Source: Melanocharis versteri
Lineage: Eukaryota > Chordata > Aves > Passeriformes > Melanocharitidae
Assembly (NCBI GenBank): GCA_013397845.1
Contig: VZTG01001081.1
Span: 247,737 to 311,736 of the forward strand
Reading direction: 5' to 3'
Length of the DNA: 64,000 bases
Notes under the pieces: generated by a model
Told to the model about the DNA's origin: nothing
Databases searched by the model: none
The model's input: the letters and a program-made list of their open reading frames with translations, nothing else
Made by a program: the position numbers and the translations under genes
Shown: positions 47,901 to 59,252 of the stretch, in pieces
Position numbering within the stretch: position 1 is the stretch's first letter
Layout: each line of letters opens with the position of its first letter

Positions 47901-50900
47901 CTATCCCATTTAGCAGTCAACTCATCCTCTTTCCGTAAGAAACTAATTCAGGCACCCCAGGTTTAAAGTTTAACAGGCTTATGCCAACCACTAAAGCTGC
48001 ACAATCAGATTCTTCCCTCGACAAATTTGACACAGGGCCGAAGATCAAATTTGCTTCTTTTTCCCCTTAAACAAAACCATCTATGGTCTGCAGTGGTAAA
48101 CCACTGCTCATTTGAATATCCAAACACTGGCTATTTGCATCCAGGGGCTGGTGCCAAAATCCTGTCACCCACAGCCAGCCCAGGCACGTCTGAGGCCGCT
48201 GAACTGATTCATCTTTGCCTTGATACTTCCAGACTGTTCAAGACGAATTTGAAGAGGCTCCTACTGACCTACACTGAGGTAAACCCCATCTTATTTCTCA
48301 TTCAGGTGATGACGAGGACGATACAAATGGCTTTTCCTGCGCTGGGACCTGTGTGGTTTTACCCCAGCTTTTTCCTCTCTTACCTGCAGCCAAAGACTTA
48401 AGAGGGACATGACTGCTCTCAAAATTCAAATGGAATATGTTACCAGAAAAACCCGCCTGAACCCTCAGTCAATAATCCATTTTTAGGAAAGAATTCGTGC
48501 GAAAATGAGGTAAGTGATAACTTTGCAGATCTCCTGTTATCCACAGTGCTATTTTAGGGAGAGTGTGACTGCATTGGGCTTGTCGCAGAGTCCTGCTTCC
48601 AATCTCCTGGCAGGTCCCCAGCACATTCCAGTATTTAACGCACAAGGCTGGTTGGGATGCAGTCCCACTTATCTCCCAGACACATTGACTAAGACTTTCC
48701 CACATAAACTGACCCACCCTTTAGTAGTAAGAGGTCACTCAGTACAATCAGCCTTCAAATGAGGAAAACAATCAGGAAAAGCTTCTCTGATGCCAAAAAC
48801 ACCAACAGAATAAAACACAACAGGCTCCAGTGTTCATTTCATGAAAACTTGAAGACTGCAAGTCAGATTTTTCAACTTGTGATAATCAGTGCAGCCCCAC
48901 CAAAGTCAACCAGATTACTTTCAGGCTCAGGACCTGGCCTCCTAAAAACATCTAAAATTGCTATAAGAATACATTACTCTAAAAAAAGGTTAAAAATAAA
49001 AAGGTCGAAATGAATCCATTAATTTTTTACTGTGAAGAAATTGTAGAGTGTTATTCATGGCATCATGCTCTAAAAAAGGTCACAATATTTTACATTACAA
49101 AAAATAAAGCAAATGTTAAACTAACCAGGTTATCTTTATCCCATATGGATCCTACATGACAAAGAATGCCAGTTAACTTATGGAGAACTCTTCTGACTTT
49201 CTCACTGCATGATTCAGGCTCTAGAAAAGGGTGCTCTACTGCATGATGCTCCTGTATCAAACACCCACACTTCTACAAGGCAGATCTAGGCCCAAAGTCC
49301 CTTTCCAAAAATTAGCTCCAAGCTGCATTCCAGTGTTGCTATGAATATCTGTGCCACTGGCACCCTGGATGCCACAAGCCATCCACCCCATCTGCAGGGA
49401 CCAGTACAGATCACCTTGAAACATTTTCATTAAATATTTGTTTACTAAGAGAAAAGTCAGTGGAAGCCCTTGGCAAGAAAAATCTCACCACTGGTTTAGC
49501 TACTGACAAAAGCCAACACCTGAAATGCCCAAAACCAAACCCTATGGGTGTTCAAATAAATGTATCTATGTTAAATTAGTTTACATACAGCAGGCAGCAG
49601 CTTTTCCCTCCTAAGCCAAAAAACCAGAGGAGCTACTTGCTATAATTAGCTGGAGCATTTGTGGTGTCTAGGCACTAAGCAAAATGGATTTCATGAGTGG
49701 GAAAAATCAGCTTTTGGTCCTGGTGCACAATCCCAGAGTGATCAGCTCCACTGTACCCCGGGCTCTGCCCACGCTGCCAGAGCTCACCATGCAGTTCCCT
49801 TGCCCTTCCAAACACAAGGCTCCCTTTTATCATGCAAGAACCAAAAGCAGACACCCCATGTCATTCTGTAATAAATCAATCCACAGAGCAGTAGGATTAA
49901 TTCAGAACAAAAGGCAGGAACTTACAAAACCAAACGCTGCAGATCTGGATGACTGCTGGATGGCACGAAATCCCCACAACTCCTTGTAGAAGACCTTGAC
50001 CACGTTCTTGGGACACTACTGGGGCTGAATCTCACAGCAAAAACTAAAGACTTCCCAAAGATGCCTGTAGGTCTGCCTTGGGAAAAATGTCTGCCTGGGA
50101 TAAACTGGGTAATCAGTATAACCTTAAAATGTCAGGGCCAGGCTTGGAGAGGAACCTCTGCGTCACCTCGGAGCACCTCCCACCCAGCCCCAGCCACTGA
50201 CACCTCCAAGGAAAGGGGAAAGTGGAAAATCCAACTCCGTAATTTCGGGGTGGTGTGATCCTCCCTGACCTCTACAGACACCGACTGCAGCCCTGGCCAG
50301 GAGATTTTAGCACAGGCATTACCTCATTGTGATGCTGTTTTACAAAACCTCAAGGCAAACAGAAAAAACAAAAGCCAGAACTAAAGGTGTCTGAGTCCCC
50401 ACAGACTGAGGGCAAGAAGGATCACAACAACCACTCCAGCACTTCCTACAGGGAGACTGAACACATGAAGCATAAATGCTTTATTAATTAAGTTGCCTAC
50501 TTCAAACCCATAAACCCCGTGCCAGTTGCTCACGTGGGCAGTGGGGCACGGCTGGGTGGGTCCAGGCCTGCATCTCTTCCTCTCTGCTCACATCCTAAAT
50601 CTGTGTCTGCAACTATATCTCTTCCCAGACCCCACATCTCATGCAGAGTAGCAGCTGCCCATTCCAGGAATCATTCCACGTTGTATTGAGACATGATTAA
50701 CAAAACCAAACCCAGTGGTCCCACCAATCAAACTGAGCTGTCAGTCAATCCCTATTCCTGTCTTAAAATAAAATACAAACACTTTGGTTCTCAGCTGATT
50801 GCCCACAGCTTCTCTGATGACTTGCAGAAGCATGTGTTTCTTATTCTCACAAAGAGAGAAGGAGAAATTGCTTCCTCTGGTGCACAGCTCTGGAAATATG

Positions 50901-53900
50901 AACAAAACCTGAGACAAAATCCAAGAACATCATTCCTGAACGTTTCACAGATCACAGGCAAATTGCTCAGCAGGTGTAACTTCAGGTCTGGCTACTTCTC
51001 CCAAAAGGGAAACAGCCTATGTTTGGAACCCCAGTACACAGAAAAACTGCTAAATTCGGAACATTTACCTGTGAACAGTTTGGTGGCAGAGTATTTTTAG
51101 CTCTCAGGACAGAGTGTTAATGGCACACCTCTCCTGTTCCAAGGGCACGGCTGGTATGACCAGCGAGGCTATTCCCAGTATCCAACAGGTGTGGGTCAGC
51201 ATCTGCTGCCACAAGGGCTTCACATGCAGTGCCTCTTTTGTTCAGTCCCCACTGCCCTCTTGACGTGAGGGGCTGCTGAACAAATCAAACCAACTCACCA
51301 TTTCTTTTTAAGGTTCTAACACTCAGTACACTGTGGAATAAAAGTGGCTGCACAGCAGCATAAATGTGTTTCTCTGGTGGCAGTGGTGACACACCAAAGG
51401 GATTTCTGGTAGGCTAAAACACATGCAGCTTAAAAACAAATATAAGTTTGTGCAATGTAATAGGAGAGTAAATGTATTAAATGGTCAAATAATATATTAA
51501 GAGAATAGCAGGAAAGTGATGAGACATGACAAAGCAAGAACATCCTGAAATTATCAGCGTTCAACAAGAAAAAACCTCACAGAGAAGATGATGAGAAAAA
51601 TGTTTACAGTGATGAAAAACAATAGCTCAATATAATCCTCAACCTTAATCTGTCCTTGGCCATAGGGAGATGTACACAATCCCTGAGTACAACCTTTATA
51701 CATTGGTGCATATCTTTTGATAATCACATACATTTCAGGGCAAGCAGAAATAACACTTCCAGACATAGCCCCCCCAAACCATAAAATCTGTTATGAATTC
51801 AACCTTCATCTAACAATACACATCAAAGCTTTTTCCATGCAAAACTGGCCTTTTTTAATAAGGAATGGACAGTAAAAAATGTGTCTGGGATCAACAATAC
51901 ATGAAAAAGAAATAAAGTTGGACAAAACAAAAATGCTGCCTACTTAAATATATAGAGAATTTATCTATATCGCTCTCATCAAGCTGTTAAATAAGTTGGG
52001 GTCTACTGGGCATAAGAAGAATTTTTCTTCTGTCTTTCTTTTTTTAAAAAAACATGTAATCTCTCTGAAACCCTTTTTTCATTACAGGAAAAGCCTCCAA
52101 AGGTCCAGCTGTAACTGCTGCAACGTTGTATTCATGTTCATTAGAAAAACAAATTCGCAACAGATCATTTTAAGAGTAATAATAAAAGGCTGACAAACGA
52201 AAACCACATGTGGGTGGGGGGAAAAGAACCCAGCAGTGGGGGAAGCAGGCTCCAAACCACGCTCTGCAGGACACGGATCCCAATGGATCACAGTCCCCTC
52301 GGTGTGGAGCTGCAGCTCCAACACTCGCTTCTCCACACAAGTGGTATCTGGTCAGAACAATCCAACATGAGATGGTTTCTCAGGTTTAAAGCAAGAGAAG
52401 GCACCTGGATTTTCATATTTCACACCTCTAGGCCAGATTCCTGCTGGTTTCACTTGGGATAGCTGCCATGAGCCTCGGCAGAGGTAAGGGTCCAACGTGC
52501 TGGCAAACACCCCAGCTCCATCAGCCGGGAATGGGAGCAGCCCACGGCAGGAGCTGATACACCAGGAAAGCCCTTATGGCTCCACACGGCTCCTACCACG
52601 GAGCACAGGCCTGGTCTCATCAGGAGTTTCCAGGCAGCACAGGAAAGAGCCTGCACCGCTCTCCTGCACAACCTCAGCTGAGCCAGAGAGATCCGAGGGG
52701 AGCTGGTGGCTCCTTGCCCTGATGTCAGGTCACCTGTCCGGCCCCTGAGGTTCCAACACTTCCAGAGGTATTCCTGGACCCGGGAAAGGGCAATCAGGAA
52801 GCCTGTGGCCACAGACACCAGCCTGGGCAGGATTCAGGAGCTGACTCATGGCTAATGGGCAATGATAAACTATTGCACTGGTTGTTCACTTGTGCCTGGA
52901 TCAGATGACTAAGGAATTTAGGTGCCTATAGAGATTAACAGACTAAATAACTTTTGCAGTCTGACCCTTAAACATCTGCATAAACAGACTTTCTCGTCTG
53001 TGTTCCACTAAAGATGCCCATGCACTCCTCACTAATGAAATACAATTATTTTGCAGGCAATCCAACTACAAATATTAAATCCCGTAACTGACCCACATGA
53101 AAAATAAATCCTTAGTCAGGTGACGTAATGCAAACGAGCAATCCAGGCCTGTCCAATAAAGAGGGTTTAACTGATTCCGTTTTATAGATGATGAAGGAAG
53201 AAGAAAACATCTTTCGTAAAATGATTTGTACTCCTGCTCCCCAGGGGCTCTTGGAGCAGCACACAGCAGTATCCTTATCTCCATATATGCAGCAGGAGGG
53301 TTTTGCCCCTCTCTGCCCCACTCCTGTGTGCAGGCAGGGTTCAGTGACACACGGCAATTCCAAAAGCTGCAGGATCCGTGCCACCACAGAGATGAAACAG
53401 CATCTCTAACGCTTTTTGCCACATGGCTGCTGCAAGCTCCTATTTTATCCCAAAATGCTGCATCCTGCTTTAGTGAGTGTCATTTGCTGCACTTAATCTG
53501 CATTACAGAAAAACCCAAAGCGGGTTCTGTTCCAGAACCCAACCTCCTGATTCCATGTTCAGAATTCCACACTTATGCTACTGCATGAACTAACAAAATA
53601 TTCGCTATTTTCTTGCCTCTCCAGCACTGGTTGTGACATGATCTTGAACGTGAGCCCCTCGTCCCTCCCCACAGCCCTACAACCACTGCTAAGTCACGGA
53701 GGCATCACTACAGCCATTTCTGTTCTCCCCAGAAACACGGAGGGAAAAAAAAACCGCTAAAGGATGAGAACAATTCTTTAGAAATCACATCCCGCTGCCA
53801 TCACCCACCTTTCCAGCCCTTTATCCCATTCCTTTTTCACTCTCCTCTCTCTCTCCAGAGCCTTCTGAGCATATGCAAGGCCTTCCTCCAGCGGAGTTTT

Positions 53901-54530
53901 CCTGCAATGGCCTGAGGAGTCACAGCCTTCCCTGACATTCTCACACGGCTGCTATCTCCCGGAATAAATTCCTCTCCGTGCCCTGCCTCTCTAACCCCAG
54001 CTCCGGGGAGCATTGTTCCCCAAGATGCCTGTCAGCACGATGCCGGGCTGCAGGAATTCCAGCCCTTTTCCTGAACTGTTCAATAAGCAGGTTTCATAAT
54101 GCTGGTATCTTGTCAATAAAGGTCGAAGGATGAGCCGAACGCTCCAGATCTTGACAGTTTGTGTTTATTCCCTCTCTCTGCAATCCTGATCTTGAACATT
54201 TAGCATTTATACCTACGGACAATGCGGAGCACAGCGTAGAAACACAGATCACTACTCACCTTTAAACAAGAATGCAATTTCACTCACGATTAAGACATCA
54301 ACATCACAAATTCAATGCTCACTCTAGTTCTGTATCATCACTCCAAAAGGAAAAACATCAGCTACTGAATGAAACGTCATCCCCGGTGCCATGAACAAGG
54401 GTTTTTCAGAGCTGCTGCAGTCTCACAGTCTCTAGCACAAGTCTGCCATATTTTTTTTGTTAAATCAGGCCTGTACCCACCTAATAGCCAGAGCCAGCCC
54501 CGAGACAACCGAACCAAGCCCACGCGTTGT
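44990..54530. other. SPTBN1 first-intron DNA; no gene seen apart from a CR1 tail
   Basis: Most of this stretch is non-coding intron. The 135-codon plus frame at 50693-51100 is the longest single frame and is of near-average composition, with no motif I can name. A short CR1 tail lies at 46463-46519. Confidence 0.5.
46463..46519 (+). mobile_element. CR1 LINE 3' tail fragment
   Basis: CGGACTCAATGATCC followed by CAAAGATCTTTTCCAACCTAG and GTGATTCTGAG corresponds to the last 55 or so bases of a CR1 element (TTGGACTCGATGATCC...TTCCAACC...TGATTCTATGA type). It is short and diverged. Confidence 0.8.
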
Positions 54531-54654
54531 GCCGCTCACTGCGGGCACCGCGGCACCCGCGGCGGCGAGCGATGGCCGCGCCCGGACCGCAGCCCCGCAC
54601 CCGGAGCGCGGCGGGGTCAGCGCGGCGCTGCCGCACACAAAGCCCCGCAGCGGG

Positions 54655-54841
54655 NNNNNNNNNNNNNNNNNNNNNNNNNNNNNNNNNNNNNNNNNNNNNN
54701 NNNNNNNNNNNNNNNNNNNNNNNNNNNNNNNNNNNNNNNNNNNNNNNNNNNNNNNNNNNNNNNNNNNNNNNNNNNNNNNNNNNNNNNNNNNNNNNNNNNN
54801 NNNNNNNNNNNNNNNNNNNNNNNNNNNNNNNNNNNNNNNNN
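54655..54841. other. Assembly gap (187 N) in CpG island
   Basis: The run of N sits inside the distal CpG island. It hides sequence immediately downstream (minus strand) of the putative donor at 54924. Open frames across it are artefacts. Confidence 0.99.
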
Positions 54842-54919
54842 CCGCGCCCCTGCCCTGCGGCGGCCCTGCGGCGCGGGGGGCTCGGCACGGCCCGCAGCCC
54901 GCACCGCCCGGGGCGCATC

Positions 54920-55010
54920 CTCACCTGCTCCTGCTCCTGCTGCTGCTGCTGCTGCCGCCACCGCTACTCGGGCCTGCCCTGTGTTCACGCCAGGTCTTCC
55001 CCCTCCGCCG
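54920..55010 (-). other. SPTBN1: Putative distal non-coding first exon of SPTBN1
   Basis: The minus strand ends a GGCGGCAGCAGCAGCAG run with GGAGCAG followed by GTGAGGATG. This is a perfect CAG|GTGAG donor, with the last exon base at 54925, embedded in the distal CpG island. The upstream exon limit at about 55010 is arbitrary. It would splice to 21120 to form the SPTBN1 leader. No transcript evidence is available here. Confidence 0.45.
54925..54959 (-). repeat. CAG/GGAGCA trinucleotide repeat next to distal donor
   Basis: On the minus strand, consecutive CAG units (about five), then GAG CAG GAG CAG, run directly into the GTGAG donor. GGC units precede them. If the distal exon is real, this is a polymorphic-type repeat in the 5' UTR touching the splice site. 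Confidence 0.75.
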
Positions 55011-55040
55011 GCCCTCGCTCCCAGCCTCCCGTGGGTGTTA

Positions 55041-55600
55041 TCCAGCCGCTCCCGGCTCCCCTTCCCTTCTCTTACATTTATTTGGTTATTGGGTCTCTCC
55101 AGCCTCCTCGCTCCTCCTCCTCTGACACCCTCTCCTATCGCAAAGACAATGTTGGCTCGCCCCCAGCATCCATTTCCTCTACTGCTGCTCTCCCTCCCGC
55201 TGCTCTGTCATTCCTAGTGGAAACCCCATCCCGGGTTTGACTTCCTCCACTGCAGTCATCCTCTCCTGCTCCAGTCGTGCCACCTTCCCACGTAAACAGC
55301 CTCCCTTTGCCAGTGCAACCCAACCCCTGAAACCCAGGTCCAGCTGCCCTTGTGCCACATTTCCCCTTTTCCTCCTTTCCTGGGCAGGATTTTGCATGTC
55401 TTTCCAGAGAAAACTGCTGTCCCACAGCCAGTGTGCCTTTCCTCCTTTCTCCTCTTCCACAGCCAAGGTCAGAGGCAGGCACTGCTGCTTCAAGTTTCCT
55501 TTGCTAACCCTGGCCTCCCTGCCTGCCTCCCTGTCCTCACCCTCCTCATGCCCATGCTCCTTCCCTCCTGTCCACTCTCCCTCACCTCTTGCTTGAATAC
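55041..55600. other. Pyrimidine-rich plus-strand stretch upstream of the distal CpG island
   Basis: The plus strand is strongly C/T biased (purine-rich on the minus strand) for more than 500 bases, without a clear tandem unit. It lies directly 5' of the SPTBN1 distal promoter candidate. It may belong to the same old LINE as the next segment, whose coding strand is also pyrimidine rich. Confidence 0.5.
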
Positions 55601-55639
55601 AGCTATGGACCAGCGCTATCCATGTCTTTTATTAAAAAA

Positions 55640-56015
55640 AATCAACAAACCACTCTTGGATTCATTTGGCTCCTTGGTTATCACTCCCTTTTCTCCTGCT
55701 CTTCATCCCCGTACTCACTGCTATTTAACTGCTGTCTGGAGTTCCTCTCCTCTGCCTATCTTAAACTCCCTCTTATCTGGCTCCTGCCCCTTCACACTCA
55801 GCTGCTTTGCCAAAATTTCCAACATCCACTTCCTGGCGTAATCTCTGGAATATTGCTTCATTTCCAGCCTGTCAAAATTATCAGCCTGGCTCTTTTGGAT
55901 ATTTTGTTCTCCTTTGGTTTCCAAGACTGCTTTTCCAGAGCCACCTTCTTACAGCTCCTGTGGTGCATCCTCCTCCCAATTTCCAGTGAGACTCCAAAGG
56001 GACTAAGTCCTTCAA
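55640..56015 (+). mobile_element. Degenerate L2-like LINE reverse-transcriptase relic
   Basis: The plus strand aligns by eye with the amniote L2 ORF2 coding strand. TCTGGCTCCTGCCCCTTCAC matches the QSGFRP-type region, GATATTTTGTTCTCCTTTGG plus TTTCCAAGAC matches LLDTLSSLGFQD, and GTGAGACTCCAAAGGGACTAAG matches the VGVPQGSVLG core. The translated frame reads LLDILFSFGFQD. Indels and stops show it is long dead. It abuts the distal CpG island. The assignment is from memory and could be another CR1/L2-clade LINE. Confidence 0.5.
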
Positions 56016-56049
56016 ACTTGGGAAAAGCTCCTCTGGCATTCAGAAAGTC

Positions 56050-57220
56050 TCTTTAAATGTTGTGACACCACAAAGCCTACAAGATTCTTGATAAGATCTA
56101 AGAACATACTTTCATGTTTGTCACTTGTGCTGGTTCATATCCAGACCTTGGGATGCAGTAAAAATGTGTGTATATATATCCACAAATTTTTAAAAATATA
56201 TTCAAATGCTAGGATGTTAAGAAATATCCTGAAAAATCACCCTTCACTCAATTATTAATATCCACCAAGCGAGTTGGCAGGGACAAAAGTCTGCAATGTC
56301 TGGGAGTGAGCAAGAGCATGCAGCATATTTTAGGATTCCTTAACCCCCATAGCTCAAAGATGGGTGGGCCATGGATTCCCATGGAAATAACTGGGTAGGA
56401 ATGAATGCCTGGAGAAGCAAGAACCAGACTAGCAGGGGGAATTGTGGGCTCCAACCAGTTATCCCAGTTACTGACAGTCATTTTCTTCTTTTTAAGGAGC
56501 CAGCATTTGGTAAAGAACAGGGCAGGTACAAGTGTTTTGTTGCTGATAGTTTGCAGCAGCATCTCTAAGAAGTTTGACAGAGAGGATGCTCATTTAATTT
56601 TAAAAACTACTGCACCTATTTGTTCGTATTTTCAGCATGAATCTTCCACTTACAGTTAGAAAGTCAAAACCTACAACCTGGTGACAATTCCGCTGGGAAT
56701 ATTCACAAGGTAAACTAGCAGCACTTCCTAATGTCAGCGAGTAAGCCCCGTCAGACAAACAGGTTGTTCCCACTGACGTCCACATTCCCGCTCCTTTAAT
56801 CAAACTGAAAGGACCGTAATGAATGGCCATGACAGAAACTGTTGTTAAACGAAGCGGAAAGGGGCAGCAACAATGTTGGGCAAAGTCACTCCCCTTCAGC
56901 CCTGTTACTTTGTAGTTAGTTTGGCTCTGAAGCCCAAGGCTTTTTCCCTCACACATTTTACCCAAGCAAACACAGATTTCTTCACAGTTGAATCTTGGGG
57001 CTTTTTTCCTTTTGAAAATCTACCAAGCCACCACACTCAATATTATTGTTTGATGCTCATCCCACAGAAATAGATCCATGTGCATATTGACATCTTCACC
57101 AAGGGGAAGACACTGCATAGGTATGTACAGGTAATCACATTCCAACCTCTCTGAAAGATAATTTAAAAAGAAATCCTAGTTTAAGTAACCTAATGCATCG
57201 TTCAAAATAAAATTAATCAA
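56050..57220. other. Upstream DNA 5' of SPTBN1; nothing recognised
   Basis: The stretch is AT-richer than its left neighbour and contains a short TATATATA run near 56173. No exon is seen. Confidence 0.5.
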
Positions 57221-57225
57221 AATTG

Positions 57226-57331
57226 GAATCATAGAATGGTTTAGGTTGGAAAAATCCTCTAAGATCCTTGAGTCCAGCCATTAACCCAGCACTGCCAAGG
57301 CCACCATTAAACCACGTCCCCAAGGCCCACA
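57226..57331 (-). mobile_element. CR1 LINE 3' tail (reverse orientation)
   Basis: The plus strand starts GAATCATAGAATGGTTTAGG and continues TTGGAAAAATCCTCTAAGATCC, then CCAGCCATTAACCCAGCACTGCCAAGGCC. This is the reverse complement of a CR1 3' end, including the ATTCTATGA-type terminus. The 5' end is truncated. Confidence 0.93.
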
Positions 57332-59010
57332 TTTGAATTTGTATAAGCACAAAAGCAGCACATCTAGATGAGATATTAAGAGCCACAATTGTTAAGGCAA
57401 TACTAAAACTCAAAAAAAAATCTACTGAAGGATGGTGGCAATTTCCAAGAACACAATAAAAGTGCACACCAAGAAATGCACACTGTAATAAAAAACTCCC
57501 TCGCTGTTCCATTAGACTGGAAGAGTCTCCTGGTATCAGACAGTTCCAGTTCCACAGGTTCCCAGCATGACTGAGATCCATTCCCCCCCACCAGACACAC
57601 CTTTCCTCCACCTGTAACTCCTGGTTGCAGACACACAGCGGGGCTCCAAGGCACAAATCCAGACTGGAGCTTTGTCTCGTGGCAGACTTGGCCAAGCTCT
57701 TGAGAGGAAAATCAAAGATGGGCAAGAATCTGCCCAGAGGAAAAACTCAGCTCCCTCACAGTGCGCACAGCATGTCTGGAAGCTGGATTGCTCCTCTTCA
57801 CAAACATCTCCTCACAGAACCCTCTTTCTCCTCAGCACCTTGGTCACACCCAGCTCGGGGTTACACCCTTACCTTCAGGAACACTTTGTAGCAATGCATT
57901 TCCCAGGATGGATTCACTGGGATATTTCTGTTTCCCAACAGTCATTGCAAACATTGTGTCTGATCTTCAATCCTTAGTTTGCCCTCTGTCTACAACCAGC
58001 TGAGGAGGCTGGCCGGCCCAAAATCCTGCACCACGGAATAAACACCCATCCAGGTATCCCCATGTAGTAGCCACAGGGAAAAGTGTGTGTGACACAGGAA
58101 GGGGCTCTAGTGGGAGAAACAAAGAGCAGGGACATGCAGACCATTTGTAACTCTATGCTCAGGTTGCACCTCAGAGGTCTGGCAATACTCTACTGTTGAG
58201 AAAGTCTTATTTTCCTAAGTGCTGCACAACTCTCTGTGCCTACCCTGTCCCCAGAGCATCCACTCTCAGCTGTTTTCTCTCCACCATCAGCTCCCGTGAG
58301 CTCCAGGCCTATTTCTCCATGTGCCCATCATCTCCAACCCTGGAAAATGACTCAAGCACAGGGCACTTACAGAAGTTTGGCCTTGGCCTCAGCCAGCTGC
58401 TGTCTCCTTCCCACACCACTGGAGTCAGCAGTGGAAATGCTGACAGTGTGAGGACAAGATGGCTTTCCTGCTCTCCCTGCCAGCATCACGGCAATCTCCA
58501 GCGGCCGGGAGGAGTCCTGGCAGGAATCCCTGTGGAAGGACAGGAAGCATTAGTGAGAGCTGGCAGGGGCTCGGGGCCAGTGTACCACAACATCCCCTGC
58601 AGACGTTTCCATTGTGTTCAAGGCAGTACATTAAAAAATGAAATAAATGTCCTGGGACGTGCTCTCGTGCCCTGTGGGCTCCACATGGAAGAAATCCAAT
58701 CACAGAGGATGTCTACAACTGCAAAGGAAGTTTCTTGGCCCTTCAAAGCCCTTTTTGTGGTGCAGCAGTTTGAGGCTCAATGCCTCAAAGGTGTTGATAC
58801 AGAAAGGTTTCCTCACCCAAAGACAAATGGGGAGGAAAGCTGACCAAAATCCTCAGCATTTATCTGTCCCACAAAAACCTGTACAATTCTCTGCAAAAAG
58901 CTTTGCCCCTTATTGCCAAACATTATTCTCTTTCCTTGTGTTTACTGCAATTTTACTCCTCCATTTCCTTTAGATGCATCAGAAATGCACCTAATTAGAA
59001 ATTTAATGGC
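57332..59010. other. Upstream DNA with a 215-codon chance-like ORF
   Basis: No repeat family is recognised. The plus frame 58196-58843 is 215 codons long but has no identifiable domain, overlaps other frames on both strands, and sits between two CR1 copies. Confidence 0.45.
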
Positions 59011-59252
59011 TTTAAGCTGAAAGAGAATAGTTTTAGATTAGATATCAGGGAGAAATTCTGTGAGGGTGGTGAGGCCCTGGCACAGGTTGCCCAGAGAAGC
59101 TGTGGGTGCCTCATTTCTGGAAGTGTCCAAGGCCAAGTTGGATGGGGCTGGGAGCAACCTGGGATAGTGGAAGGTGTCCTTGCCATGGCAGGGGGTGGAA
59201 CTGGATGGGTTTTAGGGTCCCTTCCAACCCAAACCATTCCATGATTCTATGA
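59011..59252 (+). mobile_element. CR1 LINE 3' end
   Basis: This is a well-preserved CR1 3' region. It reads TTAAGCTGAAAGAGAATAG, GTGGTGAGGCCCTGGC, GGTTGCCCAGAGAAGCTGTGG, GGAAGTGTCCAAGGCC and GGGAGCAACCTGGGATAG, and finishes CCATTCCATGATTCTATGA. It is the clearest avian marker in the window. The copy is 5'-truncated and encodes nothing. Confidence 0.97.

Larger units (their letters stand above)
54535..55040 (-). promoter_or_regulatory. Distal CpG island, candidate main SPTBN1 promoter (contains assembly gap)
   Basis: Dense CpG DNA (GCGGCACCCGCGGCGGCGAGCG region, CCGCGCCC, GGCGCGGGGGGC) surrounds the gap. It lies about 33.5 kb upstream of exon 2 on the minus strand, consistent with the large first intron of mammalian SPTBN1. 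A CAG|GTGAG donor at 54925/54924 on the minus strand supports transcription in the SPTBN1 direction. Bidirectional activity is possible. Which of the two islands is the main start is not visible. Confidence 0.65.

Noticed and set aside
54250..54262. AAAG|GTGAGT donor-like motif on the minus strand downstream of the distal island
   Set aside because: It is a strong donor by itself but lies in AT-rich DNA outside the island with no matching acceptor; treated as chance.
54369..55240. Frames of 123-282 codons spanning the second N run
   Set aside because: They pass through the gap and the CpG island in several registers and on both strands, typical of GC-rich stop-poor DNA.
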